Shown here in pieces: positions 16,012 to 25,229 of a stretch of 64,000 nucleotides of DNA. The DNA is from Fictibacillus norfolkensis (GTDB lineage Bacteria > Bacillota > Bacilli > Bacillales > Fictibacillaceae), in NCBI RefSeq assembly GCF_014836645.1, contig NZ_JACSQM010000003.1:310001-374000 (forward strand), read 5' to 3'. Both the position numbers and the translations under genes were made by a program. The stretch's first letter is position 1; every line of letters begins with the position of its first letter. Under the pieces are notes generated by a model, which saw nothing but the letters and a program-made list of their open reading frames with translations, was not told where the DNA came from and did not search any database.

Positions 16012-16437
16012 TTGTCTGGATGGTTCATCACTTTTATCGTGTTATGGTCCGTTTTTTTATTTACCATGTTTGCAATCGGCGGATATTTTATGTTCCGCAA
16101 ATTCTTAAAACGATTACCTAAAGAAGATGGAAAATCAATTTTAGATTGGCAAGAACATTACATCAACCAAACTATTCATCTATGGACAGATGATCAGAAG
16201 AAACTTTTAAACGAATTAGTAGCCCCGGTTCCTGAACTCTTCAGAGACGTAGCGAAGGAAAAGATCGCGGGTAAGATCGGCGAATTAGCATTACAAGAAA
16301 AGGCAAGTTCAATGTCTCAAGACTTAATCATTCGCGGCTATATTATCGCAACACCAAAAAGAGATCATAAATGGCTGATAAAGACTTTAAAAAAGAAGAA
16401 CATCGATATCAAGCCTTATCATTCTTTACTCGCATAA
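16012..16437 (+). CDS. yneK: DUF2621 membrane-anchored protein YneK
   Basis: 141 residues from TTG 16012 after GAGGTGG; a longer frame would run back through tRNA-Sec and is rejected. One N-terminal transmembrane helix (GWFITFIVLWSVFLFTMFA) is followed by a cytoplasmic part with LDWQEHYINQT and LLNELVAPVPELFRDVAKEK, as in the Bacillus DUF2621/YneK family of unknown function. It resumes the conserved order (yneK-ccdC-ccdA) at the right border of the selenium island. It could be co-transcribed with tRNA-Sec, since there is no terminator between them. Confidence 0.88.
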   Translation: MSGWFITFIVLWSVFLFTMFAIGGYFMFRKFLKRLPKEDGKSILDWQEHYINQTIHLWTDDQKKLLNELVAPVPELFRDVAKEKIAGKIGELALQEKASSMSQDLIIRGYIIATPKRDHKWLIKTLKKKNIDIKPYHSLLA

Positions 16438-16440
16438 AGA

Positions 16441-16475
16441 ACCCCCTGAATCATGAAATTCAGGGGGTGTTTTTT
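16441..16475. terminator. Bidirectional terminator between yneK and ccdC
   Basis: ACCCCCTGAAT pairs with ATTCAGGGGGT, followed by GTTTTTTG; convergent genes flank it. Confidence 0.92.
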
Positions 16476-16486
16476 GTTATTCACCT

Positions 16487-16951
16487 TTACATTGCGATCT
16501 CGTTTTTCTTTTTATTGAACAAAACGAGCATGGCAAGTCTCCATGGCAGAATCATGCCAAACGCAACAATAAAGAATAACGAACTTGTTTCAAAAATAGA
16601 TATCGTAGAACCAATATACCATTTTAAAGCTAAGCGGATGGCAAACAATCCGATAATGATAAAGATAAAGGCTTTCGATCGAACCAAGTATACATGATCA
16701 CCTTTAATTTCGAATTTACTAGTCATGATAAGAAATATTGAAAACATGATACCAACTAAGAACGCCTCCCCTGCTTCCGTCCATGTGATATGAAAAGCAG
16801 GAATCACAAACTGAAGAAAGCCTGTGCTCATCGCTAACGGGGGTATGATGATCTTTTTTGTGGTAACCGGTTCCCTTGTTTCTTTCATTCGGAAATTAAA
16901 AATAATCACTGCCATAATGATAGCAAAACATGTACTCGCAATAAAAAACAC
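16487..16951 (-). CDS. ccdC: CcdC family membrane protein (cytochrome c biogenesis-associated)
   Basis: 154 residues with about four to five transmembrane helices. It shares the YneJ/CcdC blocks KKIIIPPLAMSTGFLQFV, SIFLIMTSKFEIKGDHVYL and VAFGMILPWRLAMLV. In B. subtilis ccdC follows ccdA and ccdB but is not essential for cytochrome c maturation; its role is unknown. The GTG start lies two bases after the upstream gene's stop, with GGGGAAGGG upstream, indicating an operon with the MrpB-like gene and probably ccdA. Confidence 0.9.
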   Translation of the reverse strand: MFFIASTCFAIIMAVIIFNFRMKETREPVTTKKIIIPPLAMSTGFLQFVIPAFHITWTEAGEAFLVGIMFSIFLIMTSKFEIKGDHVYLVRSKAFIFIIIGLFAIRLALKWYIGSTISIFETSSLFFIVAFGMILPWRLAMLVLFNKKKNEIAM

Positions 16952-16953
16952 AG

Positions 16954-17409
16954 TTAGTTCCCTTCCCCTACTTCTTTCTCGATCTTATCTTCTGCAATTG
17001 AGAGGATAATGGTCATCGTAACACCGATTACAGTCAAATATACACCTAAGTCAAAAAGCATCGCTGTAGCAAGCTCTGTTTTCCCTAACAACGGGAGTTG
17101 AAAATATCCAAAACTGTGACTCAAAAACGGAACACCCAAAACAAAGGAACCTGCACCAGTGAGAATGGCGATCAATAAACCAACTGCTATCATGTACGTA
17201 AAGTTTATCGGCAATATTCTATGTACAGGTTGTAATCCGTAGGAAACATAGAGAAGAAGAAATGCTCCCGCTCCCATCAATCCTCCGATAAATCCTCCAC
17301 CTGGAGCATTATGCCCTGAAAAAAGCATGTTTATTGAAAAAGCTAGAATAACAAAAACAATGATATTTGTTGTTGTTTTTAAGATAAGGTCATTCGATCG
17401 TGAATGCAT
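16954..17409 (-). CDS. Orphan MnhB/MrpB-type Na+/H+ antiporter subunit B
   Basis: 151 residues with four transmembrane helices. Diagnostic MrpB motifs are GHNAPGGGFIGGLMGAGAFLLL, FVLGVPFLSHSFGYFQLP and LGKTELATAMLFDLGVYLTVIGVTMTII. MrpB is normally one of seven subunits of the Mrp antiporter, and a lone copy cannot form it. Here it stands exactly where B. subtilis has ccdB (yneI), between ccdA and ccdC, sharing tight spacing with ccdC. No other mrp gene is in the window. Confidence 0.92.
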   Translation of the reverse strand: MHSRSNDLILKTTTNIIVFVILAFSINMLFSGHNAPGGGFIGGLMGAGAFLLLYVSYGLQPVHRILPINFTYMIAVGLLIAILTGAGSFVLGVPFLSHSFGYFQLPLLGKTELATAMLFDLGVYLTVIGVTMTIILSIAEDKIEKEVGEGN

Positions 17410-17436
17410 GATGTATTTCCCCTTTTCATTTTACTC

Positions 17437-18147
17437 TTAAAAACCTTTGAATCCTCCAAACACACGGTTTGTTAGAAATGACGTTAATTGTGTCAGCCAA
17501 TCAAAGTATAGCAGGATTCCCATAACGACCATTAGAGTCCCCCCTACCAACATAAACTGACGGTTGAACTTTTTTATTACCTTTAGTTTATCCAAAAAGA
17601 AGCTTAAAACAAAGAAAGGAACAGCAAATCCTAAAACATAAGCGACCATATACGTCATAGATGCTGCTGGATTTGATACTCCAAGCGCGATAACGCCTGC
17701 TAGAATCGGACCCATACAAGGTGTCCACCCTGCAGCAAAACCAATGCCGATTAACACGGAACCCAGATATCCGGTAGGACGGGATTGAAACCTGACTTTC
17801 TTATCCTTCATCAGAAATGCAGGAGATATGAACCCCATCACAACAAGACCGAAAAAGATAATTACAATAGCTCCGATTTGCCTTAACAATGTTTGATATT
17901 GTACGAATAGATCACCGATCATCGTAGTAGATAGACCAAGGAAAAGAAAGATGATCGAAAAACCTATCAAGAAAAATGTAGTATGTAAAAGCGCCGTTTT
18001 TCTAAGCATGGCATTTTCCTCTTTAAGTTCCTGAACAGAGATCCCGGTTATGTAAGATAGAAAAGCAGGGTACAACGGTAAACAGCAAGGTGAAATAAAG
18101 GAGAGCAAGCCAGCTCCAAAAGCAAGCAGAATATTAAGATCGGTCAT
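17437..18147 (-). CDS. ccdA: Cytochrome c biogenesis protein CcdA (thiol-disulfide membrane transporter)
   Basis: 236 residues with six transmembrane helices, the DsbD-core/CcdA family. The redox-active cysteines are in SFISPCCLPLYPAFLSY (helix 1) and AAGWTPCMGPILAG (helix 4). CcdA carries reducing equivalents across the membrane to extracytoplasmic thiol oxidoreductases for cytochrome c maturation and endospore formation. GGAGC precedes the ATG. The CC pair in helix 1 is slightly unusual. Confidence 0.95.
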   Translation of the reverse strand: MTDLNILLAFGAGLLSFISPCCLPLYPAFLSYITGISVQELKEENAMLRKTALLHTTFFLIGFSIIFLFLGLSTTMIGDLFVQYQTLLRQIGAIVIIFFGLVVMGFISPAFLMKDKKVRFQSRPTGYLGSVLIGIGFAAGWTPCMGPILAGVIALGVSNPAASMTYMVAYVLGFAVPFFVLSFFLDKLKVIKKFNRQFMLVGGTLMVVMGILLYFDWLTQLTSFLTNRVFGGFKGF

Positions 18148-18222
18148 TTTTTTAGTAAGCTCCTTTTTACAATTCTCTCTCTATCTTAAAGGGAATATCC
18201 ATTTTGTTCAAACATAAAGAAA

Positions 18223-18243
18223 GACAGCTTTAAAAAAGCTGTC
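18223..18243 (-). terminator. Terminator of the VanY-type lipoprotein gene
   Basis: GACAGCTTT and AAAGCTGTC arms; on the minus strand they are followed by TTTCTTT. Confidence 0.8.
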
Positions 18244-18251
18244 AGATATTA

Positions 18252-19097
18252 TTATGGTTTCTGTAGATACTCTTCAAGGGTAATTCCCTGCTCGTGGATT
18301 TTTTTAGCATGATCCACACCAACATACCGAAGATGCCAAGGTTCATACTGATATCCAGTTATCTCTTCTTTTCCTTTAAGATATCTGATGATGAATCCAT
18401 ACTTATGTGCATTTTCAGCGAGCCATTTTCCTTCTTTTGTCTCACCAAAGGCTTCTACAAGTTCAAAGTTCACTTCTTGAGAAGTAACGTCCATAGACAA
18501 TCCAGTCTGATGCTCACTCTGACCGGGTCTGGAACTCGTTTTGTTAGCTACTTCTTCCCCTTTTTGCTCCGCGTTAAAGGCAAAGATGGATACTTGTGTA
18601 TCATATGAGCGATAACCTGATTGAGCTAACAGCTCCAAGCCATCTTCTTGGGCTGCCTTAAACAATACTTCTAAAGAAAGTGCAGCTTCTTTCCTAAGTT
18701 TTTTCTTAGGCAGATCCTCTTTAAACGGGAATGGAACATTAGGTGTAACTAAATCTTTCGGTTCATAATCACCTGGTAGGTTTCTTTCCTTGTTTGCAAC
18801 AATTAAAAGATCGTCTAAATTCTGTACGACCGCTTTTCCGTCACCGGATGCTGTTACCGTCTCTTCTAACCACGGCAGATCACTCTCTGCTGAAGGTTGT
18901 TCATCAGGAGTTTCATTTTTGTTTTCATCATTTGATTTTGGTGTAGTCCGCTCGTTCGAAATCTGTTTTTCGTTCTCTTCAGAGCTCTCTTCATTAAAGG
19001 CAGCATTCCATTTCTTTTCTGCCCAATCAACTGGCTTACATGCTGAAAGGACAACCATGCTACCGATCAACATTGATGGTAATACATATTTCTTCAA
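18252..19097 (-). CDS. D-Ala-D-Ala carboxypeptidase family (VanY/LdcB) lipoprotein
   Basis: 281 residues. A lipoprotein signal ends VVLSAC (Cys 20). A low-complexity Glu/Asn/Ser linker to about residue 75 is followed by a peptidase M15B domain. Zinc-site motifs are SEHQTGLSMDVTS (H-x6-D) and EPWHLRYVG (second His), and SGYRSYDTQVSIF is also typical. It probably trims peptidoglycan stem peptides at the outer membrane face. It is a single-gene unit with its own terminator. Confidence 0.9.
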   Translation of the reverse strand: MKKYVLPSMLIGSMVVLSACKPVDWAEKKWNAAFNEESSEENEKQISNERTTPKSNDENKNETPDEQPSAESDLPWLEETVTASGDGKAVVQNLDDLLIVANKERNLPGDYEPKDLVTPNVPFPFKEDLPKKKLRKEAALSLEVLFKAAQEDGLELLAQSGYRSYDTQVSIFAFNAEQKGEEVANKTSSRPGQSEHQTGLSMDVTSQEVNFELVEAFGETKEGKWLAENAHKYGFIIRYLKGKEEITGYQYEPWHLRYVGVDHAKKIHEQGITLEEYLQKP

Positions 19098-19483
19098 AGC
19101 ATTCTCATCCTTTTATTCAGTTTGTCTGTACGTGTATGCTATCTTATAATAAAATAATTTGCAAATAAGTCAATCCTTAAAACACATGTTCATATTTTCG
19201 AAAAATTATAGTAAAAAATAGGGGCATTTTCGAATGGAGATTTCGAATAACAATTTTTTGTGAACCTTGCATGAAAAAAACTCTAGTTTTTTCTATGTTA
19301 TTTTACGGTACGTGTTTTTTATATTTATTACGTGTTCACCGGTAAATAGATTATTTTCACTTGTAATCGCTTTAGTTTTCACCTATAAAACGGAACGTGC
19401 ACCGCTAAGACGCGCATAACCACCCGAGATTACACCGCGATCACCTGAAGGCTCTACTCACGCAGTACAAAACGGCATTAAGA
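19098..19483. other. Intergenic region without recognised gene
   Basis: AT-rich near the lipoprotein promoter, then a more GC-rich tract (about 19390-19460) with no open frame or stable repeat I can name. Several TTCGAA occurrences lie near 19196-19250. No RNA gene recognised. Confidence 0.5.
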
Positions 19484-19516
19484 AAGACAGCTCTATATGA
19501 CGAAGAGCTGTCTATT
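19484..19516 (-). terminator. Terminator of the ABC exporter pair
   Basis: AGACAGCTCT and AGAGCTGTCT pair around a nine-base loop; minus-strand tail TTTCTT. Confidence 0.8.
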
Positions 19517-19538
19517 CGTACGTATATCATTTCGTTAA

Positions 19539-21341
19539 TTAACCCACATCGTTCATAGAATCTTTTCCATGTTGTAAAAGGAACATCTTATGATACAACC
19601 CTCGCTGTCGCAATAGTTCTTGGTGAGTGCCTCTTTCGACAATTTCACCTTTATGCAACACGAGAATGAGTTCGGCGTCTTGTATTGTAGATAATCGATG
19701 TGCGATAGCAATGGTCGTTCTGCCGCTGCGCATTTTATGAAGAGCTTCTTGAATCTCTTCCTCCGTCTCTGTATCAATGTTGGCCGTCGCTTCGTCGAGT
19801 ATTAAGATTTTCGGGGAAAAAGCCATCGTGCGTGCAAAAGAAATCAGCTGTCTTTGCCCACTTGAAAATGTGGCTCCTCTTTCTCCTAACTCTGTTTTGT
19901 AACCCTCCGGCAATCTCTCAATAAACGGTGCCGCCTGAACAAACCTAGCCGCATTTACTACATCCTCGTCTGTTATCGTCTGATCATACAATCTTACGTT
20001 TTGCATAATGTCTCCTACAAATAAGAAAGGATCTTGCAAAACGAGCCCCATCTTTGTTCTCAACTCTTTGTTTTCAAAGTTGGATAAAGGAACATCATCG
20101 ATTAAAATCTTACCTTTATTCACTTCATAAAAACGCATGAGCAGATTGATGATCGAGCTCTTACCACTCCCGGTATGACCGACGAGTGCCACTGTTTGAC
20201 CAGGCTCTGCAGTGAAAGAGATTTCTTTTAGAACCTCCTGTTCTCCATCGTAAGAAAAGGAAACGTCTTTAAATTCGATCTTTCCTCTTGAAATCGAAGG
20301 CGTCTCATCCCCTTTTTTAACAGGAGCAAATTCTCCTTCATCCATGACTGTAAATACTCGTCCTGCAGAAACAATAGCTTGCTGAAAGATAGAAAGGCGC
20401 ATCATCATCATGTTAACCGGTTCAAAAAAGCGATCTAAATAATTGATAAAAGCATAGATCACACCGATTTCAACGGGTGAATTAAAAGATTTAATGCCAA
20501 AAAAGGATAGAATCATCAACAATGCAAGCATATAGACAAGGTCAACGGCAGGTCTTAGCAACAAACCGTTGTATTTTATATTTCTGATCTGTGCGTCGTT
20601 ATGTTCTTGATTTATTTTTGCAAACTCTTTTCTAAGCCTCTTCTGCTGATTGAACACTTGTACGATCGACATCCCTTGAAGAGATTCGTTCAATTTAGCG
20701 TTCAACTGGCTAAGTTTCTCTCTCATGTCATAAAACGACCTTGAACTGTATTTACGGTATAACCACATGATCAAAACGATGAACGGAAGAATTCCTAAAC
20801 AGAATAAGGCAAGTTTCACATTCAAATAGAACATGAAGCCAAAGATTCCAAATAAAAATACAATATTTTGAACAAACGTTGAGAGTACACTTACATAAAG
20901 ATCTTTCACTGCTTCTGTGTCGTTCGTAATTCTTGATACTAAACTTCCAACTGGTGTACGATCAAAGAATTTTAATCCTAGTGAATGTACCTTTGAAAAC
21001 ACTTGAATGCGAAGCGTTTGAATAATATCTAGAGCGACCGATTGAAACAGAACAAATTGTACGTAATTTACGACAGCTGAGATTACGATTAATCCAATAT
21101 ATCCAGAAGCGAGTATCACTAAAGCTCTCTGTTCAAAATTACGAGGTGTAACAAAATCGTCGATGAACGTTTTAACAAGAATAGGACCCGTAAGTTCAGC
21201 TGCAGTCGCAACTAATAACAATAAGAAAGCAAATGCCAAACGCTTCTTGTGTGGTTTAGTATAAGACATGAGTCTTTTGAAAACTGACCACTGCTTCATT
21301 TGCTGCAACTCATCAAGGGTTGGTTCTTTTTCGGTGCTCAT
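19539..21341 (-). CDS. Heterodimeric ABC exporter subunit (BmrD/YheH- or YknV-like)
   Basis: 600 residues: an N-terminal six-helix transmembrane domain (roughly 30-320) and a C-terminal nucleotide-binding domain. Walker A is GHTGSGKSS, Walker B ILILDEATANID with the catalytic Glu, and the signature is SSGQRQ rather than SGGQ. It overlaps the upstream exporter gene by four bases (ATGA), so the two subunits are coupled and form a heterodimer. Such pairs export drugs or lipids; the substrate is unknown. Length fits YknV or YfiC as well as BmrD. Confidence 0.9.
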   Translation of the reverse strand: MSTEKEPTLDELQQMKQWSVFKRLMSYTKPHKKRLAFAFLLLLVATAAELTGPILVKTFIDDFVTPRNFEQRALVILASGYIGLIVISAVVNYVQFVLFQSVALDIIQTLRIQVFSKVHSLGLKFFDRTPVGSLVSRITNDTEAVKDLYVSVLSTFVQNIVFLFGIFGFMFYLNVKLALFCLGILPFIVLIMWLYRKYSSRSFYDMREKLSQLNAKLNESLQGMSIVQVFNQQKRLRKEFAKINQEHNDAQIRNIKYNGLLLRPAVDLVYMLALLMILSFFGIKSFNSPVEIGVIYAFINYLDRFFEPVNMMMMRLSIFQQAIVSAGRVFTVMDEGEFAPVKKGDETPSISRGKIEFKDVSFSYDGEQEVLKEISFTAEPGQTVALVGHTGSGKSSIINLLMRFYEVNKGKILIDDVPLSNFENKELRTKMGLVLQDPFLFVGDIMQNVRLYDQTITDEDVVNAARFVQAAPFIERLPEGYKTELGERGATFSSGQRQLISFARTMAFSPKILILDEATANIDTETEEEIQEALHKMRSGRTTIAIAHRLSTIQDAELILVLHKGEIVERGTHQELLRQRGLYHKMFLLQHGKDSMNDVG

Positions 21342-23089
21342 TTGATTACACCTCCTTGCGAAATCAGTGTTTCCAATGCTTGTTTTTCATATGTTTCTTT
21401 GTACCATCCATCCTCATCCAATAAACTGAAATGAGTACCCCGTTGTACGATTGTTCCGTTCTCCAAAACGATGATTAGATCACAATGCGCGATCGATGAT
21501 AGGCGATGTGCTGTTATGATCGTCGTTTGATTCTGGCGTTTACGCTTCAATTGCTGAAGGATGGATTCTTCTGTTTTTGCATCAACAGCAGAAAGGGAAT
21601 CGTCTAAAATTAAAATTTCTGGGTTCTTAATCAATGCTCTTGCAATAGAGATCCTTTGTTTTTGTCCCCCTGAAAGTGTAACGCCCCTCTCCCCCACTAC
21701 TGTTTCATAACCGTATTTGAACTGCGATATATCCTTATGAATAGAAGCGAGTTCTGCCGCTTCTTTTATTTCTATAAAAGGAGATTCAACTTTTGAGAAC
21801 GCTATATTTTCCGCAATAGTTGCCGAAAATAAAAAATGGTCTTGAGGTACATAGCCGATCGAATTTCGTAACGCATGCAATTGGTATTCACAGATATCGT
21901 GATCATCTATAATAATGTCGTCTGATTTTAATTGAAATTCACGCAGCAATAGCTTGCATAGTGTGGTTTTGCCGCTGCCTGTCTTTCCGACGACCCCAAG
22001 AGTCTGACCGCGTTTTAAAGTGAAATGGATATCACTTAAAACAGGAGTACCCGTACTATAAGAAAATTGCTCTAATTGGAATGAGATATCACCTTTGGGA
22101 CTGTTTTCGATTGAACCACTGTCTTCAATCTCCTCTTTTACAGCAAGAAGTGACTCTACACGATCATAAGAAGCTCTTCCTCGCTCTACGATATTAAACA
22201 GCCAGCCAAATGCAAGCATCGGCCAAATGAGTAATCCGAGGTAGCTCGTAAATGAAACCAGTTCGCCTATTGTGAGTTCGTTCTGCGTTACGAGAATCGA
22301 GCCATAACCAACCGCTAAGAAAAAGGAGAAACCAATGATCAGGGATATCGTTGGATCGAACAAAGAATCAACACGCGCAACAGCCATATTCTTTTTTACA
22401 GCATCTTTTGATAGGTTGGAAAAGCTGTCGATATCATCTCTTTCTTGACCGAAAGCTTTTATCACCCTCGTTCCAGAGATACTTTCTTGCACCTTATCGT
22501 TTAGTGTCGAGAACGCTTCTTGTGCACTATGAAACCTTTTATGCAGCATCGTCCCATATTTGTTCGTTGCCCAAGCCATGATAGGTAGAGGCAGAAGACT
22601 GACAAGTGTCAGTTTCCAACTGATCGTAGTAGCCATTGCGATCAACGTGAAACCGCCCATCATCAAGGAATCTACTAGAGTCAAAACACCATCCCCTGCA
22701 GTTTGTTGAATGGCTTGCAGATCGTTTGTAGAATGAGCCATCAAATCTCCAACACGTCTCTTATGGTAGAATTCTTGTGATTTTTTAGTAAAATGTTCGT
22801 ATAGCCTATTTCTTAGTAACATAGCCAATTTAACCGCTGAACCGAATATCAAGATTCTCCAGATATAACGTAGAACATAGATGCCAATCGCAATACCGAT
22901 TAAAACAGCAGCATATCTCCATAATATCTCTTCGGTTATCGTACCTTCCTCAATATGATCAACAATGAGCCCGACCACTTTTGGAGGTACTAATAACCCT
23001 AATGATACGAATGCCAGCATCACGATTCCGCCTAAATATCGCCACTTTTCTTGTTTAAAATACCACATCAATTGCAGAAAAACCCTCAA
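21338..23089 (-). CDS. Heterodimeric ABC exporter subunit (BmrC/YheI- or YknU-like)
   Basis: 583 residues with transmembrane domain and ATPase domain. Walker A is GKTGSGKTT, signature LSGGQKQR and Walker B ILILDDSLSAVD. The residue after Walker B is Asp instead of the catalytic Glu, the degenerate-site pattern of one half of heterodimeric exporters such as BmrCD. NDLQAIQQTAGDGVLTLVDS and FDPTISLIIG segments resemble YheI. It is the first gene of the pair. Confidence 0.9.
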   Translation of the reverse strand: MRVFLQLMWYFKQEKWRYLGGIVMLAFVSLGLLVPPKVVGLIVDHIEEGTITEEILWRYAAVLIGIAIGIYVLRYIWRILIFGSAVKLAMLLRNRLYEHFTKKSQEFYHKRRVGDLMAHSTNDLQAIQQTAGDGVLTLVDSLMMGGFTLIAMATTISWKLTLVSLLPLPIMAWATNKYGTMLHKRFHSAQEAFSTLNDKVQESISGTRVIKAFGQERDDIDSFSNLSKDAVKKNMAVARVDSLFDPTISLIIGFSFFLAVGYGSILVTQNELTIGELVSFTSYLGLLIWPMLAFGWLFNIVERGRASYDRVESLLAVKEEIEDSGSIENSPKGDISFQLEQFSYSTGTPVLSDIHFTLKRGQTLGVVGKTGSGKTTLCKLLLREFQLKSDDIIIDDHDICEYQLHALRNSIGYVPQDHFLFSATIAENIAFSKVESPFIEIKEAAELASIHKDISQFKYGYETVVGERGVTLSGGQKQRISIARALIKNPEILILDDSLSAVDAKTEESILQQLKRKRQNQTTIITAHRLSSIAHCDLIIVLENGTIVQRGTHFSLLDEDGWYKETYEKQALETLISQGGVIK

Positions 23090-23171
23090 CGCTCGTTCCC
23101 CCTTGTTTGCATATCAAAACAATTATAGTTTACCAATATATGAAAATTCAGAAAAGGAAAAGTTTCACAAA

Positions 23172-23202
23172 AAAAAGACCCTATAGTGAGAGGTCTTTTT
23201 AT
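23172..23202. terminator. Terminator of mnmH
   Basis: AAAAAGACC and GGTCTTTTT arms; serves mnmH on the minus strand. Confidence 0.8.
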
Positions 23203-23216
23203 CACGGTGATAATTG

Positions 23217-24263
23217 TTAACTAAATAGATGATCTAATTGGTTCTTTACTTGTGAATAGATATCACTATAGGAATGACTAGTCAGTTTAATGCACTTACT
23301 GTCATATTGTTTTTGAGCGTAATCGTACTTTGGATCATAATAGTTTTCAAGTAAGAGGGAAACTACTTTTTCGTAGTTTAAAGAAATAAGGTTTTCTTGC
23401 ATATCCACCATGATTGATGAAGGTATCCTTTTTGAAAGCTTATTGACTGCTTCCACGATCTCATCTTTATGCAAAAGCGGTTCGTACACATTACAGATAT
23501 ATCGAACTCTCAAGTGAAAAGGTAACTCCACATGAATGCGGACACCACTGTACTTTCCTTCTAAAAGAAAATCGGGTACGACTGCTCTTCCAATTCGTTT
23601 ACTCTCTGATTCTATAATAAATGATGAAGAATCCTCCAACTTTTTAAGCCTTTCATAAAGTCTTGATTCAAATTCCTTTTGGGAAGTAGGGTGTTCTCCA
23701 ATATTTCCAAAAATCGAACCTTTATGACCTGCCATTTCTTCAAGGTTTAAGACTGGATATCCTTCTTCTTGTAACTGCTTTAATAGTTTTGTCTTCATCG
23801 TACCGGTATGACCTTCAATCACGATAATCTTTCTTGGTTCATCAACCATCTTTTTTAGAGTAGATTCAATTTTCTTTCGATACGACCGTATACCACCATG
23901 GAGCTGTAAAGTACCCATCCCCATCATGTTCATCGTTTCTGCAATACTTTTTGAACGAAACCCACCACGTGCGCAATAGATGACCACTTGTTTTTCTGGC
24001 TGTTCTTTACTTTTTGAATGTATCTTTTTATATATGTTCGGAAGTTTGGGTGCAACAATTTGCAGTCCACGCTCCATCGCAGCTTCTTTACTATCCTGTT
24101 TGTAGAGCGTACCTATCTCTGCTCTTTCCTCATTGGAAAAAATACTAACATTGTACGCACTAGGGATATGATACTCTTCAAATTCTTTCGGAGATCTTAC
24201 ATCAAAGAGCAAATAATGCTTGGCATCTATCTCATCTATGGTAATCGTCTTAACGTTGTTCAC
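23217..24263 (-). CDS. mnmH: tRNA 2-selenouridine synthase
   Basis: 348 residues from a GTG at 24263 (AAAGGA upstream; ATG at 24272 is too close to that site). An N-terminal rhodanese domain has FDVRSPKEFEEYHIP and the active-site loop YCARGGFRSKS (Cys near 97). A C-terminal P-loop domain follows, with LNLEEMAGHKGSIFGNIG, the SelU/MnmH signature. MnmH uses selenophosphate to replace sulfur in mnm5s2U34 of tRNAs via a geranylated intermediate. The P-loop reads EGHTGTMKT, with Met where the usual GK glycine stands. It depends on selD, which supports dual use of selenium in this cell. Single-gene unit. Confidence 0.93.
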   Translation of the reverse strand: MNNVKTITIDEIDAKHYLLFDVRSPKEFEEYHIPSAYNVSIFSNEERAEIGTLYKQDSKEAAMERGLQIVAPKLPNIYKKIHSKSKEQPEKQVVIYCARGGFRSKSIAETMNMMGMGTLQLHGGIRSYRKKIESTLKKMVDEPRKIIVIEGHTGTMKTKLLKQLQEEGYPVLNLEEMAGHKGSIFGNIGEHPTSQKEFESRLYERLKKLEDSSSFIIESESKRIGRAVVPDFLLEGKYSGVRIHVELPFHLRVRYICNVYEPLLHKDEIVEAVNKLSKRIPSSIMVDMQENLISLNYEKVVSLLLENYYDPKYDYAQKQYDSKCIKLTSHSYSDIYSQVKNQLDHLFS

Positions 24264-24315
24264 TACTATCATTCCTTTGTTGATGCATATTGCTAGCTTA
24301 AGGTAGAACGAAAAC

Positions 24316-24343
24316 AAGCACCCGATTCTATATCAGGGTGCTT
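24316..24343 (-). terminator. Terminator of yneF
   Basis: AAGCACCC and GGGTGCTT arms, with TGTTTT on the minus strand; lies upstream of mnmH. Confidence 0.85.
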
Positions 24344-24352
24344 GTCCAACAC

Positions 24353-24571
24353 TTACTTCATCTGTTTGTTCATAGCCTGCATCATTTGATTGATCTTTTT
24401 CTGACTTGGTTTCTGACCCATCTGCATCATCATCACACGCAACATATTTTCATTAATCGGTGGATTTTTTTGTAAATAACTCATCATATACTTGCGGGCA
24501 ATAAAAAATCCGATCGCAACACCTGCAATCAGTGAGAGTGCACACACAAGGATTATCATACCAGTACTCAT
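24353..24571 (-). CDS. yneF: YneF family (UPF0154) membrane protein
   Basis: 72 residues, the standard YneF length, from the ATG at 24571 preceded by AAGGAGGAA. One N-terminal transmembrane helix ([25 protein letters not shown]) is followed by a Met/Gln-rich cytosolic tail with [13 protein letters not shown] and [14 protein letters not shown]. Conserved across Firmicutes, function unknown. Confidence 0.93.
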   Translation of the reverse strand: MSTGMIILVCALSLIAGVAIGFFIARKYMMSYLQKNPPINENMLRVMMMQMGQKPSQKKINQMMQAMNKQMK

Positions 24572-24648
24572 TGTTAAAACTTCCTCCTTCATGTTGTCTA
24601 GAACTAGTTTACTACAAGTTTACCTACACATACAAGATTGAAAGAGAA

Positions 24649-25089
24649 TTAAGTGGCATAGACCATGTTCAATTTAAAGGGTGAGAGCCACCCGAATTTT
24701 CTTTCGCCATAGTCCATCGCAAGAAAATAAGCTTCATATTGACGCAACGCCTCAAAAATAACCGTTTCTGCTTCAAAGTTACCAATACTATATAGATGGA
24801 TATATCGGTCAGTGAGTTCTATTCTCACGATGCTATCTTTGCAAGTTAAAGAATAGGTTTCTCCTTCTGATCGCCATTCCTGTTTATCATTTAATTGATT
24901 CCAGAAGTGTTTTTCTAGCTGCGAAACAGATAACAGAGAGGTTATGTAGCTGATCTGCTTTTGTAGGATGGTTTTAGAAATGCCAATTGAGCGCTGTTCT
25001 TCAAAAAACAACTGAAACAGCTTATTTTCCTTGCCATAATAGGAATGAGCAACTTCTTTTGTGATTAGATAAATATAAAATTCTCTCAT
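24649..25089 (-). CDS. sirA: Sporulation inhibitor of replication SirA
   Basis: 146 residues from the ATG at 25089 (AGAGGAG upstream). It matches B. subtilis SirA in its N-terminal YLI-x-x-E-x-A-x-x-Y-x-G-x-E segment and C-terminal FEAETVIFEALRQ and FLAMDYGERKFGWLSPFK blocks. SirA is made at sporulation onset under Spo0A and binds DnaA domain I to stop re-initiation of replication. Position between yneF and tkt is conserved. Confidence 0.9.
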   Translation of the reverse strand: MREFYIYLITKEVAHSYYGKENKLFQLFFEEQRSIGISKTILQKQISYITSLLSVSQLEKHFWNQLNDKQEWRSEGETYSLTCKDSIVRIELTDRYIHLYSIGNFEAETVIFEALRQYEAYFLAMDYGERKFGWLSPFKLNMVYAT

Positions 25090-25196
25090 AAACAAGCTCC
25101 TCTCCGAACATTTTCTAAAAGTATATACAATGTACGGAAAAAAGCTTGTCTAAAAAGGTGTGCAAAATACTACTACTTTTGTCGAAACAGTAAGAA

Positions 25197-25229
25197 AAGG
25201 AGGTTCCCTCTGGGAAACCTCCTTTCTTT
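25197..25229 (-). terminator. Terminator of tkt
   Basis: AAAGGAGGTT(T)CCC and GGGAACCTCCTTT form a long stem; minus-strand tail TTCTTACT-rich. Confidence 0.9.
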
